A DNA stretch of 64,000 bases from an uncultured Lachnospiraceae bacterium (lineage in GTDB: Bacteria; Bacillota; Clostridia; Lachnospirales; Lachnospiraceae): contig CAMWPB010000012.1 of assembly GCA_947176065.1 (NCBI GenBank), positions 1 through 64,000 on the forward strand. Direction: 5' to 3'. Under the pieces are notes generated by a model. The model was given only the letters and a program-made list of their open reading frames with translations. It was not told the origin of the DNA and did no database searches. The number at the start of each line of letters is the position of its first letter. Position 1 is the first letter of the stretch. Both the position numbers and the translations under genes were made by a program. Below are positions 16,368-23,621 of this stretch, piece by piece.

Positions 16368-17783
16368 TCATGCGTGCGGGATATTGGTGTACTCCGAAAT
16401 TTCCCGGCTGATCGTACACAGGTCATCCACAGATAAACCGTGAATATCTGTATTGCCGGTGATCCGTGCAAAAGTCTTTAACTCCTCGGCGGAACATCTC
16501 AGATAATTTTCCACCCGCTTTGCAGCGGCGTCGATGTGCAATCTTTCCCGCAGCGTTTCATCCTGCGTAGCCACACCCACCGGGCACATGCCGCTGCCGC
16601 AGATACGGTACTGCTGACAGGCGGCTGCTACCATGGCGGCCGAGGCCACGGCAACTGCGTCCGCGCCCATGGCGATCGCCTTTGCAAAATCGGAAGATAC
16701 CCGCAGGCCTCCCGTGATGACCAGATCAATATCTGCGTTCACCGAATCCAAGTATTTTCTGGCGCGGTGGAGGGCATAGAGCGTCGGTACGCTGGTGGAG
16801 TCCCTGACGATGGCAGGAGAAGCGCCCGTTGCGCCGCCACGGCCGTCTATGGTGATGAAATCGGGTTTGGCATAGACGCAAAATTCCAGATCCTTCTCGA
16901 TACGCCCCGCGGCAATCTTGATGCCGATGGGCCTTCCTTCGCTTCGTGCGCGAAGCTCGTCAACCAGCTTCTTCAAATCGTCCGCACTGTTTATTCCGGG
17001 GAATTTGGAAGGGCTGATGACATCCTCCCCAAGCGGTTTATTTCGAATTTTAGCGATTTCGGGAGTTACCTTGCCGCCCGGCAGATGGCCGCCCATACCC
17101 GGCTTTGTTCCCTGCCCGATTTTGATTTCGATGGCGTCGGAAGTTTTCAGGTTCTCGTCGGTAACGCTGTACTGGTTCGGCACATACTCAAATATGTATT
17201 TGCAGGCCGCCGCCTTCTCCTCCGGGAGAATGCCGCCTTCCCCGCTGCACATGGCCGTCTCCACAGCGGCGCTCCCTTTGGCCATCGCGATTTTTGTCTC
17301 CCGGGAGAGTGCGCCGAAGGACATGTGGGAAATGTAGACCGGCATGGCAAGGGTCATCGGTTTCTTCGCGTGCTTTCCGATCACGGTCTGTAAAGATACC
17401 TCGTCATGCTCGTTCAGGGGCATTGGGTTTAACTGTGCGCCGAGTATCAGCACGTCGTCCCAGTCCGGCATCTTCATCCGCGTGCCCATGGCCTCGATCG
17501 CTGATTTCCCGGTGACGGCCATCTCGTGGATCTCTTTCATATAGCGGTAATCGCTGTCTGTCTTTCGGGTTTCCTTCGGGTAACTTAAGTCCAGATCCTC
17601 GGCGTTTGCGCAGACAGATTCATTCTCGGCTGCGGTGCAGGCTGTGGCGGGCGTTTCAGATTCCAGCGCGTTGAATTTCTCCGGCGGCTGTTTGCAGATG
17701 GGACATTCTGTCAGTTCGGAAAAGGGCTTACCTTCCTTTTCCTCGTCGTATTCGTACCCACAGATACTGCATTTGTAAACCAT
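16368..17783 (-). CDS. Rubredoxin-fused glutamate synthase-like (GltB FMN domain) oxidoreductase
   Basis: The best start is ATG at 17783 behind AAAGGAGG with 8-base spacing; the frame runs on to 17921 but without a site. 471 residues. A rubredoxin-like iron site, C5-x2-C8 and C27-x2-C30 (KCSICGYEYD ... CPICK), is fused to the FMN/[3Fe-4S] domain of glutamate synthase (PF01645): GQGTKPGMGGHLPGGKVT, ISPSKFPGINSADDLK, and the cluster loop CGSGMCPVGVATQ. The glutaminase domain is absent. The family occurs in anaerobes as a free-standing archaeal-type GltB-like oxidoreductase; its substrate is unproved and a role in amino transfer or in electron shuttling is inferred. Confidence 0.88.
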   Translation of the reverse strand: MVYKCSICGYEYDEEKEGKPFSELTECPICKQPPEKFNALESETPATACTAAENESVCANAEDLDLSYPKETRKTDSDYRYMKEIHEMAVTGKSAIEAMGTRMKMPDWDDVLILGAQLNPMPLNEHDEVSLQTVIGKHAKKPMTLAMPVYISHMSFGALSRETKIAMAKGSAAVETAMCSGEGGILPEEKAAACKYIFEYVPNQYSVTDENLKTSDAIEIKIGQGTKPGMGGHLPGGKVTPEIAKIRNKPLGEDVISPSKFPGINSADDLKKLVDELRARSEGRPIGIKIAAGRIEKDLEFCVYAKPDFITIDGRGGATGASPAIVRDSTSVPTLYALHRARKYLDSVNADIDLVITGGLRVSSDFAKAIAMGADAVAVASAAMVAAACQQYRICGSGMCPVGVATQDETLRERLHIDAAAKRVENYLRCSAEELKTFARITGNTDIHGLSVDDLCTISREISEYTNIPHA

Positions 17784-17832
17784 GGCAAATTCCTCCTTTG
17801 TATTTTTCTCGATTCCAAAGTCTCTTGCTATA

Positions 17833-17861
17833 ACTATAATATCTTTTGGGACTTTTGTCGA
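17833..17861 (-). promoter_or_regulatory. Promoter of rubredoxin-GltB-like gene
   Basis: Minus strand TCGACA (17861-17856), 17 bases, TATAGT (17838-17833), about 50 bases before the start codon at 17783. This supports the shorter start, because the longer frame would begin upstream of the transcript. Confidence 0.55.
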
Positions 17862-17941
17862 GGAACTTTGCGCCTGCCCTGACAGGGAGTGATACCGTTT
17901 ATTACATTTATATGCAGGCATGGTTTATCGTCTGAAAGCGG

Positions 17942-17970
17942 TTGCTGTTTTCCCGTCCACATGGTATCAT
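17942..17970 (+). promoter_or_regulatory. Promoter of RibD-like reductase gene
   Basis: TTGCTG (17942-17947), 17 bases, TATCAT (17965-17970), about 30 bases before ATG 18003. Confidence 0.5.
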
Positions 17971-18002
17971 GTCAGTTACAAATCAGAGGGAGGAGATTAA
18001 AA

Positions 18003-18533
18003 ATGCGGAAAATCGTATTATTTATTGCCATGAGCCTTGACGGATATATTGCAGATACAGACGGCGGTGTTGACTGGCTGGCAGGGCAGGATCATGACGT
18101 GGAAGGCGACGACAGTTATGCAGCTTTTGTAAACAGTGTTGACACAGTTATTATGGGTTTTAAAACTTATCATCAGATTGTAACGGAATTATCCCCCGGA
18201 CAATGGGTATATGACAATCTGCAAAGCTATGTAATCACGCATAGGAATTGTACGCCTAAAAGTAACATAACCTTTGTTTCAGAAAATCCATGTACTCTTG
18301 TCAGTGGCTTAAAACAAAAAGACGGCAAAGATATTTGGATCTGTGGCGGGGCTGACATTGTTCACCAGCTTATGCAAAAAGATCTGATAGATAAATATTA
18401 TATTTCTATTATTCCAACGATTTTAGGGAACGGCATCCGCCTTTTTGCCGCGACAGACAAAAAAATAGACTTGCGCTTCATTGCTTCAAAAAGCAGTAAC
18501 GGCATTATAGAACTGGTGTATGAAAGACGATAA
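18003..18533 (+). CDS. Dihydrofolate reductase / RibD C-terminal family protein
   Basis: ATG 18003 follows GGGAGGAG; 176 residues. RKIVLFIAMSLDGYIADTDGGVDWL is the opening of the RibD_C/DHFR-like fold, followed by DTVIMGFKTYHQI and the nucleotide-binding loop IWICGGADIVHQLM. Such stand-alone proteins are NADPH-dependent reductases of unknown substrate, homologous to DHFR and to the reductase half of RibD. It has its own promoter and ends in a hairpin shared with the convergent gene, so it is monocistronic. Confidence 0.88.
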   Translation: MRKIVLFIAMSLDGYIADTDGGVDWLAGQDHDVEGDDSYAAFVNSVDTVIMGFKTYHQIVTELSPGQWVYDNLQSYVITHRNCTPKSNITFVSENPCTLVSGLKQKDGKDIWICGGADIVHQLMQKDLIDKYYISIIPTILGNGIRLFAATDKKIDLRFIASKSSNGIIELVYERR

Positions 18534-18543
18534 AATTTGCTGC

Positions 18544-18571
18544 GGATGCCTGCATTATCTTGCAGGCATCC
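18544..18571. terminator. Perfect hairpin between convergent genes
   Basis: GGATGCCTGCA (18544-18554), loop of 6, TGCAGGCATCC (18561-18571). It overlaps the last codons of the DUF2461 gene. The T-tract is weak on both sides. Confidence 0.6.
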
Positions 18572-19238
18572 TGAAATCTGTGAGCGCATGATTCAAAAAA
18601 TCATTGAAAGGTTTCATCGCCTCAAAAATCTGTACCATTTTTGGCAGGAATGTCCCGATATCCACAAGCTCCTGATCCGTTACAGGATATTCAAGATACC
18701 AGCTCTTATATTTGAGGTATTTGGCCTGCGGGTGATCCTTGTCATACCCGGAAGGCACATTTTTGAGAGCCGTTCCCTGCACAGTAAAATATTTTGTAAA
18801 AGTGTCCGCATGAATGATCTGCTCCCATTCGTCCGAGTGATCTACTATATAGTCGCGCACCATGGCAGTAGCATCCTTAAACATATCGGCGAAAAGTCCG
18901 CCGCCCAGAAAAGACGCGTCGCCGGGTTTTATCATCAGATAATATCCGACAGGGACAGGCAGCTTTCCCATGGCGCCGATATGTGCGCGGAATGCGGGAT
19001 TGTAAGGCGATTTGTCGTGACTGAAACGGGTATCCCGCACCAGCTTAAAGGTAAGTTCCTTCGGCACATTGTGTAAAATACTGCCATCTGTTTTACCTAT
19101 CGAAAGAATCAGTTCCTGCAGCAGCGCTTCAAACTGTGCGTTTGCCTCCTTGTATTCTGTCTTATGTTGATGATACCATTCCCGGTTGTTGTTTTCCTTT
19201 AAATCGGATAAGTATTGAAAGATAAGTTCCGTGTTCAT
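18555..19238 (-). CDS. DUF2461 family protein
   Basis: 227 residues matching the TIGR02453/DUF2461 family: FQYLSDLKENNNREWYHQHKTEYKEA at the start, FKLVRDTRFSHDKSPYNPAFRAHIG in the middle, and a strand with GYYLMIKPGDASFLGGGLF. Widespread conserved family without an assigned activity. It follows the sigma factor gene with a 15-base gap and has its own GGGGGAAT-like site, so the two are probably cotranscribed. No signal peptide or membrane segment. Confidence 0.85.
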   Translation of the reverse strand: MNTELIFQYLSDLKENNNREWYHQHKTEYKEANAQFEALLQELILSIGKTDGSILHNVPKELTFKLVRDTRFSHDKSPYNPAFRAHIGAMGKLPVPVGYYLMIKPGDASFLGGGLFADMFKDATAMVRDYIVDHSDEWEQIIHADTFTKYFTVQGTALKNVPSGYDKDHPQAKYLKYKSWYLEYPVTDQELVDIGTFLPKMVQIFEAMKPFNDFLNHALTDFRMPAR

Positions 19239-19253
19239 GGAATATTCCCCCTG

Positions 19254-20102
19254 TTATGCATTTTTTACGACTGAGAAGGAGGCAGATTCCAGAAAATCTC
19301 TGATAAACTGTCTGGTCTGCTCCGGGGTCGAATAGAGTCTGGCAAAGGAAAAATGCTGCGCCAGATCATCAATTTCTTCCATGGCTTCTTTTACGTCAAG
19401 CATGGTCTGCCGGGAGATTTCATCTGCGGCGGTGTAGTCCTGATGGGACGGACTGATCCGATGGCTTTGGATCGCGTAATTGACGCGGTTTGCGCAGCGG
19501 CATGTCCCATTGCCGTATTCACCGCAGTATTCGCCCAGAAAATCAGCCATTTTCCTGCGTACGCGGGAAAGACGCTGCCTGTATGCTTCCGGCGACATCT
19601 CCAAAATATCACCGGCCATGCGGCTGTCTGCATGAAACATGGTTCCCAGCACAAAAATGCAGCGACTGTCCGTATCAAGGCACTGCAGCATCACATTGGT
19701 GCAGGACATTTTCAGCTCCTCCGCAAGAACCGCCTTTTCCACATTCTGCGTCAGATCCGGCACATCGAAAATCTTTCCGTTTTTGATATCCTCCCCGTAA
19801 AATTCAAAGCTTAACGGATGGTGTGCAAACATATGCTTTTTGTAGTTTTTCAGATGGTTCACAGCGATGCGGAATACCCATGTTGAAAAGGCGCTTTCCT
19901 TTTTGAAGGAAGAAAGATGGGTGATGACTTTCAACAGGATATCCTGTGTTGCGTCCTCCGCGTCCGCAAAGGTGCCGAGCATGCGCAGGGACAGGTTGAA
20001 GACCAGATCCTGCACATGGAGAATAAGGGTTTCCAGAGCATCTCGGTCTCCGGCAGTGGCCTGTTCCACTAAAGCAAATAGTTCTTCTGTATTTTTGTCC
20101 AT
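19254..20102 (-). CDS. ECF-like RNA polymerase sigma factor with C-terminal extension
   Basis: 282 residues. Region 2 is clear (FNLSLRMLGTFADAEDATQDILLKVITHLSSFKKESAFSTWVFRIAVNHLKNY), followed by a linker with HPLSFEFYG and region 4 (CIFVLGTMFHADSRMAGDILEMSPEAYRQRLSRVRRKMADFL). Beyond it lie about 90 further residues with a Cys-rich knot (CGEYGNGTCRCANRV), found in a subset of extended ECF sigmas, perhaps a metal-binding regulatory segment. No anti-sigma gene adjoins it, so the extension may do that job. GGAGG precedes the ATG. Target promoters are unknown. Confidence 0.87.
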   Translation of the reverse strand: MDKNTEELFALVEQATAGDRDALETLILHVQDLVFNLSLRMLGTFADAEDATQDILLKVITHLSSFKKESAFSTWVFRIAVNHLKNYKKHMFAHHPLSFEFYGEDIKNGKIFDVPDLTQNVEKAVLAEELKMSCTNVMLQCLDTDSRCIFVLGTMFHADSRMAGDILEMSPEAYRQRLSRVRRKMADFLGEYCGEYGNGTCRCANRVNYAIQSHRISPSHQDYTAADEISRQTMLDVKEAMEEIDDLAQHFSFARLYSTPEQTRQFIRDFLESASFSVVKNA

Positions 20103-20373
20103 AAATTTTACCTCCTATAGAATTAGACAATGCAGCCGGACTTTTGTGACATATAATTTCTGTTATTTTAACAATCTTTTTTCCATCATACACCGAAAGG
20201 CTTTTTTTGTATACAAACCGCTGGTTGAGTTGGAGGGAATGGTTCATCCATGACAAAAAACAGCCTGTTAATGACAAAAGCAATTAAGAAATAAACGCTG
20301 TTAACCGAAATAATAAATAACATTAAGGAACAGATACACAGAGATATTTCAGGCAGAAAGGCGGTTATCTTTT

Positions 20374-20985
20374 ATGAATATTTCATGGGAACAGACAAGC
20401 GGCATATTGCGGAGAATGAACACCGCAGGCATGTTAAAGAGCACGCAGGACAGGCTGGAGAGGCAGGAACAGACGCAGAAGCAGGTGGATTTTTTCGAGC
20501 AGCAGAAGGAAAATCTGAAAAATGTCTCCTGCGGAAGTGTGGAGGAGATTGCCGAGAAACTGAAAATGTACCAGTCCTATGAGGATCAGATTGCATCGGT
20601 AAAGGCGGCTTACAATCAGGAGCAGATGTTCCATATTCTGGATGAGTCCAAAGAGCGCGGGGAGCAGATCGCGGAGGCAGTCGATAAGATGGAGCCCAAG
20701 ACCCCGGAAGAACGTCTGGAAGAGCTCGTGGAAGAAGCGCTTGGCGTCGAGGACGGCGGCGAACTCGAGGAAATCATGGACGAACTCGAGGAGGTTGCAG
20801 AAGAGCTGGCAGAGGAATTGACGGAAGAGATGACCGAAGAGCTTGCGGAAGAACTGCCGGAGAATGCGGAACTGTCTGTGGAGGAGGTTGCTGAGGCGGC
20901 AGCGGCTGCTGAGGCAGCAGAAAAGGAAGCGGAAAATGCGGCAGGAATACCCGCGGGGTATATGCCTTTTGATGTAAGGTTATGA
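20374..20985 (+). CDS. Unknown acidic coiled-coil protein
   Basis: 203 residues with no family I recognise. The first 100 residues are helical with a coiled-coil pattern (MLKSTQDRLERQEQTQKQVDFF). From about 105 it becomes almost purely acidic and alanine-rich (repeats such as EELAEELTEEMTEEL), then an Ala/Glu tract and a short hydrophobic tail. It has an AGAAAGG-type site before ATG, no signal and no membrane helix. Its stop overlaps the next start by 4 bases (ATGA). The region 20103-20373 before it holds only the divergent upstream regions of this gene and the sigma gene. Confidence 0.6.
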   Translation: MNISWEQTSGILRRMNTAGMLKSTQDRLERQEQTQKQVDFFEQQKENLKNVSCGSVEEIAEKLKMYQSYEDQIASVKAAYNQEQMFHILDESKERGEQIAEAVDKMEPKTPEERLEELVEEALGVEDGGELEEIMDELEEVAEELAEELTEEMTEELAEELPENAELSVEEVAEAAAAAEAAEKEAENAAGIPAGYMPFDVRL

Positions 20986-21230
20986 TTGCTTCGTTTATCC
21001 CGAGGCATGTGAGCAACCGTGTTTTGCTCACCGTCTGTATCACCAAAAACCGGGAGGGACAATTCGTGCTTCATAACGCATATTACAGGGATGAAAAGGG
21101 ACGGTTCAGGGAAAGCCGTCCCTATATGACGTTTTGGGAAACGGTATCGCATATTTCCAGACGGAGCCCGAAACTGATTTATCTAATCGGGATTCGGTGC
21201 GCGGTCAGCGGGATGGAGGGGAAAGGGTAA
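20982..21230 (+). CDS. Small unknown protein, translationally coupled
   Basis: 82 residues, beginning inside the stop of the acidic coiled-coil gene (ATGA overlap), the usual mark of coupled genes. It reads as a small beta-rich basic protein (VLLTVCITKNREGQFVLHNAYYRDEKGRF). The last 26 bases overlap the 3' end of the convergent ABC-F gene. No recognised family; its reality rests on coupling. Confidence 0.5.
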   Translation: MIASFIPRHVSNRVLLTVCITKNREGQFVLHNAYYRDEKGRFRESRPYMTFWETVSHISRRSPKLIYLIGIRCAVSGMEGKG

Positions 21231-22746
21231 TCACCTTCGTCGCCACTCTCTCCCGGAACCGCACGTCATGCTCCACAAAGAGAAGCGTCGGTTCATATTC
21301 CAAAAGAAGTTTCTCAATCTGCATCCGGGAGAAAACGTCGATATAGTTTAACGGTTCATCCCAGATATAGAGGTGGGCGGGAGTCAACAGGCTTGCCGCC
21401 AGCAGCACTTTTTTCTTCTGTCCTTCGGAGTAGTCCTCCATATTTTTCACAAACTGCACCCGTTCAAAATCAAGCTGTCTTAAGACCGCACAGAACAGGC
21501 TCTGGTCCAGATTTTTCCGTTCGCAAAAATCAGAGATGCCGCCTGTCAGCCCGGATGTGTCCTGACTGATATAGGAAATGACAAGTCCCGAGGCGGTTTC
21601 GCAGATCCCCTCCTCCGAAAATGCCATGTCAGAGGAGGCGATTCCGGCCTTCTGCAGAATCACTTTTATAAGCGTGGATTTCCCGCAGCCGTTTTCACCG
21701 TGCAGGGCAATCCGATCCCCGTTCTGAATCTCAAAGGTCACGTCTGTAAAGACAGGATGTGCTGCACCCGCATACTGCAGGCTGTAATCCCGTATATTTA
21801 CAAGTCTGCTTTTGTGGTGGGAGAGGGGCGTTAACTTCAAATCCACAGTCTTTTCCAGATCCTGCAAAAGCCCCTCTTTCTCCTCAATCTCCCGGTCAAT
21901 CCTCTGTTTCATCTGGGTCACCCGGCTCTGCATCTTTTTGGTTTTTGCCCCGATATAAGGTCTTGTGCCGTTGCCGCGGTCGTGCTCCTTAATGGGATCG
22001 TAACCGATTTTGGTGCGCTCGTTTTTGTCGGCCCATTCGGCGGTGCGTCTGGCCGCCTGTCTCAAATTCCTGATTTCCCTTACATGTTTTTCGTTTTCCG
22101 AAAGGGCGAACTGATCCTTTCTCTGTTTGTTTTCCCACCAGACGGAGAAATTGCCGCTCTGCACATCAATGGTCTGCCTGTTTAACACCAGCACATGATC
22201 GATGCAGGCATCCAGCAGATCTCTGTCATGGGATACCAGTATAAAGCCTTTTTTGGAGGCCAGATATTCTTTCACACATTCTCTGGCCGTCTGGTCCAGA
22301 TGGTTTGTCGGCTCGTCGATCAGCAGGAAATCATTTTCGCCGGAGAACAGAACGGCCAGCAGCACCTTGGTCTGTTCCCCGAAGCTCAGCGTCCGAAAGG
22401 GACGGTAAAGGATTTCCGCATCCTCCTCGAGCTGTGCCAGCTCGCAGATCACCCGCCACTCCTCGCATCCCGCTTTCAGCTCCTCAAGAAAAGCGGAGGC
22501 GGGGAGGTTTCTTTGCGCCTCCGTGACGGGGTAGGGGAAGTAATCAAAAGTGGTATTGGCACTTATGGAACCCTGATAGGCATAGTTTCCTGTCAACAGG
22601 CGTAGGAAGGTGGTCTTGCCTTTCCCGTTGCGCCCGATAAAGCCCAGTTTCCAGTCGGTGTCGATGGAAAAGGAGACGTTTTCAAAAATATCATCGAAAC
22701 TTCCTTCATAGGAAAACGTCAGATTCGTTACATTGATTTGTGACAT
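21205..22746 (-). CDS. ABC-F family ATPase (ribosomal protection / antibiotic resistance type)
   Basis: Start ATG at 22746 behind AAGGGAGAG (ATG 22752 is too close to the site); 513 residues. Two ATP-binding cassettes without membrane helices: Walker A GRNGKGKTTFLRLL and GENGCGKSTLIKVI, signatures LSFGEQTKVLLA and YSEGQKKKVLLA, Walker B FLLIDEPTNHLDQT in the first. A long charged linker (about 185-300) separates them. This is the ABC-F layout (Lsa/Vga/VmlR-like), which displaces lincosamides, pleuromutilins or streptogramins from the ribosome, although housekeeping ABC-F proteins look similar. The elaborate leader and terminator upstream are typical of the drug-inducible members. Confidence 0.87.
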   Translation of the reverse strand: MSQINVTNLTFSYEGSFDDIFENVSFSIDTDWKLGFIGRNGKGKTTFLRLLTGNYAYQGSISANTTFDYFPYPVTEAQRNLPASAFLEELKAGCEEWRVICELAQLEEDAEILYRPFRTLSFGEQTKVLLAVLFSGENDFLLIDEPTNHLDQTARECVKEYLASKKGFILVSHDRDLLDACIDHVLVLNRQTIDVQSGNFSVWWENKQRKDQFALSENEKHVREIRNLRQAARRTAEWADKNERTKIGYDPIKEHDRGNGTRPYIGAKTKKMQSRVTQMKQRIDREIEEKEGLLQDLEKTVDLKLTPLSHHKSRLVNIRDYSLQYAGAAHPVFTDVTFEIQNGDRIALHGENGCGKSTLIKVILQKAGIASSDMAFSEEGICETASGLVISYISQDTSGLTGGISDFCERKNLDQSLFCAVLRQLDFERVQFVKNMEDYSEGQKKKVLLAASLLTPAHLYIWDEPLNYIDVFSRMQIEKLLLEYEPTLLFVEHDVRFRERVATKVITLSPPSR

Positions 22747-22765
22747 ATGCATCTCTCCCTTCTAC

Positions 22766-23056
22766 AGGTTCTTTGACAATAAAAAAGAACCGTCCGCCGC
22801 CGGAAAGTTCCATTACATGCCCGATCACCTCATTTTGCAGGGAAAGTGTACGGTGCTTTGGTCGCGATAAAAAGCAATGCACACAAAAAGAGAGGTGGCG
22901 GGAATATAATCCACTTTTGGCGACATGAAAACAGTATGGAAACGAATCTCCATACATCAAAAACCTTCATGCAATCAAAAGTAGATTATTTCTTCATCCT
23001 TTCACCTCTCTCTTCAAAGATAATGCCATTCTAACACTGACTATTCTTTTTGTCAA
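22766..23056 (-). promoter_or_regulatory. Attenuator leader of ABC-F gene with three-codon leader ORF
   Basis: Minus strand: promoter TTGACA (23056-23051), 17 bases, TAGAAT (23033-23028), giving a 275-base leader. A tiny ORF, ATG AAG AAA TAA (22997-22986), follows GAGAGAGGTGAAAGG. Downstream CACCTCTCT (22897-22889) is exactly complementary to the leader ribosome site AGAGAGGTG (23011-23003). Next comes a terminator hairpin, GAAC..TCCG/CGGA..GTTC (22810-22787), with TTTTTT after it. The right arm can pair instead with AAAGAACC (22774-22767, against GGTTCTTT), an antiterminator. The design matches drug-induced ribosome-mediated attenuation known for vmlR/lsa-type genes. Confidence 0.8.
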
Positions 23057-23089
23057 ACAGGAAAAAGTAATTGGCAGAGGATTTCCCGC

Positions 23090-23149
23090 TTGCACATAGA
23101 GGAGTGGAATATTATAATGTATTTACAGTAACGAAATCGTGATATTTCG
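23090..23149 (+). promoter_or_regulatory. Promoter and small dyad of cupin gene
   Basis: TTGCAC (23090-23095), 17 bases, TATAAT (23113-23118). Then CGAAAT-N6-ATTTCG (23132-23149) immediately precedes the ribosome site, as operator or 5' hairpin. Confidence 0.55.
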
Positions 23150-23163
23150 GAATGGAGGGGCTT

Positions 23164-23487
23164 ATGATTTTAGATTTTGATGCAATTGAGGAACAGGTGA
23201 TTCCCAATTTTAAGGGTGGAGAGAAGCAGATTAGATCGCACATGTACACGGATGAGGCGTGCAAAATCATGCGGGCGTCCTTAGAGCCGGGAGCGACGAT
23301 TGGCGTGCATACCCATGAAACCAACAGTGAGATTATCTTCATGTTAAAGGGGACGGGAGTAGTTCTCTACGACGATGGCAGGGAGACGCTGTCTGCGGGG
23401 AGCTGTCATTACTGTCCGAAGGGACATAGCCACAGCCTGCGCAATGAGAGCGATGAGACGATCGAATTTTATGCGGTCGTAGAGTGA
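23164..23487 (+). CDS. Cupin domain protein
   Basis: ATG 23164 follows GGAGGGG; the ATG at 23152 would have the site inside the coding sequence. 107 residues forming a single cupin_2 barrel: motif 1 PGATIGVHTHETNSEIIFMLKG (metal ligands HTH...E) and motif 2 CHYCPKGHSHSLRNESDE (second His set). Small metal-binding cupins serve as isomerases, dioxygenases or ligand sensors; no specific reaction can be assigned. It has its own promoter. Confidence 0.88.
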   Translation: MILDFDAIEEQVIPNFKGGEKQIRSHMYTDEACKIMRASLEPGATIGVHTHETNSEIIFMLKGTGVVLYDDGRETLSAGSCHYCPKGHSHSLRNESDETIEFYAVVE

Positions 23488-23489
23488 AA

Positions 23490-23594
23490 AGAACTTCTAA
23501 AGACGTCCCGCCATAGTACGGGACGCCAAGAAGTTCTAGGAGTTGCTTTGCAACTCCGTTTCACTCAGGAGAATGCCCCAATAAGGCATTCTCC
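23490..23594 (+). repeat. Three consecutive hairpins upstream of second MATE gene
   Basis: Hairpin 1: AGAACTTCT (23490-23498) with AGAAGTTCT (23529-23537), enclosing CGTCCCG/CGGGACG (23504-23510/23519-23525). Hairpin 2: GGAGTTGC-TTT-GCAACTCC (23539-23557), then GTTT. Hairpin 3: GGAGAATGCC-N7-GGCATTCTCC (23568-23594). All arms pair perfectly. The first may end cupin transcription; three in a row suggest a structured leader for the MATE gene or an interspersed repeat element. Confidence 0.75.
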
Positions 23595-23621
23595 GCATGA
23601 CAGAAGTATGGAGATAATAGC

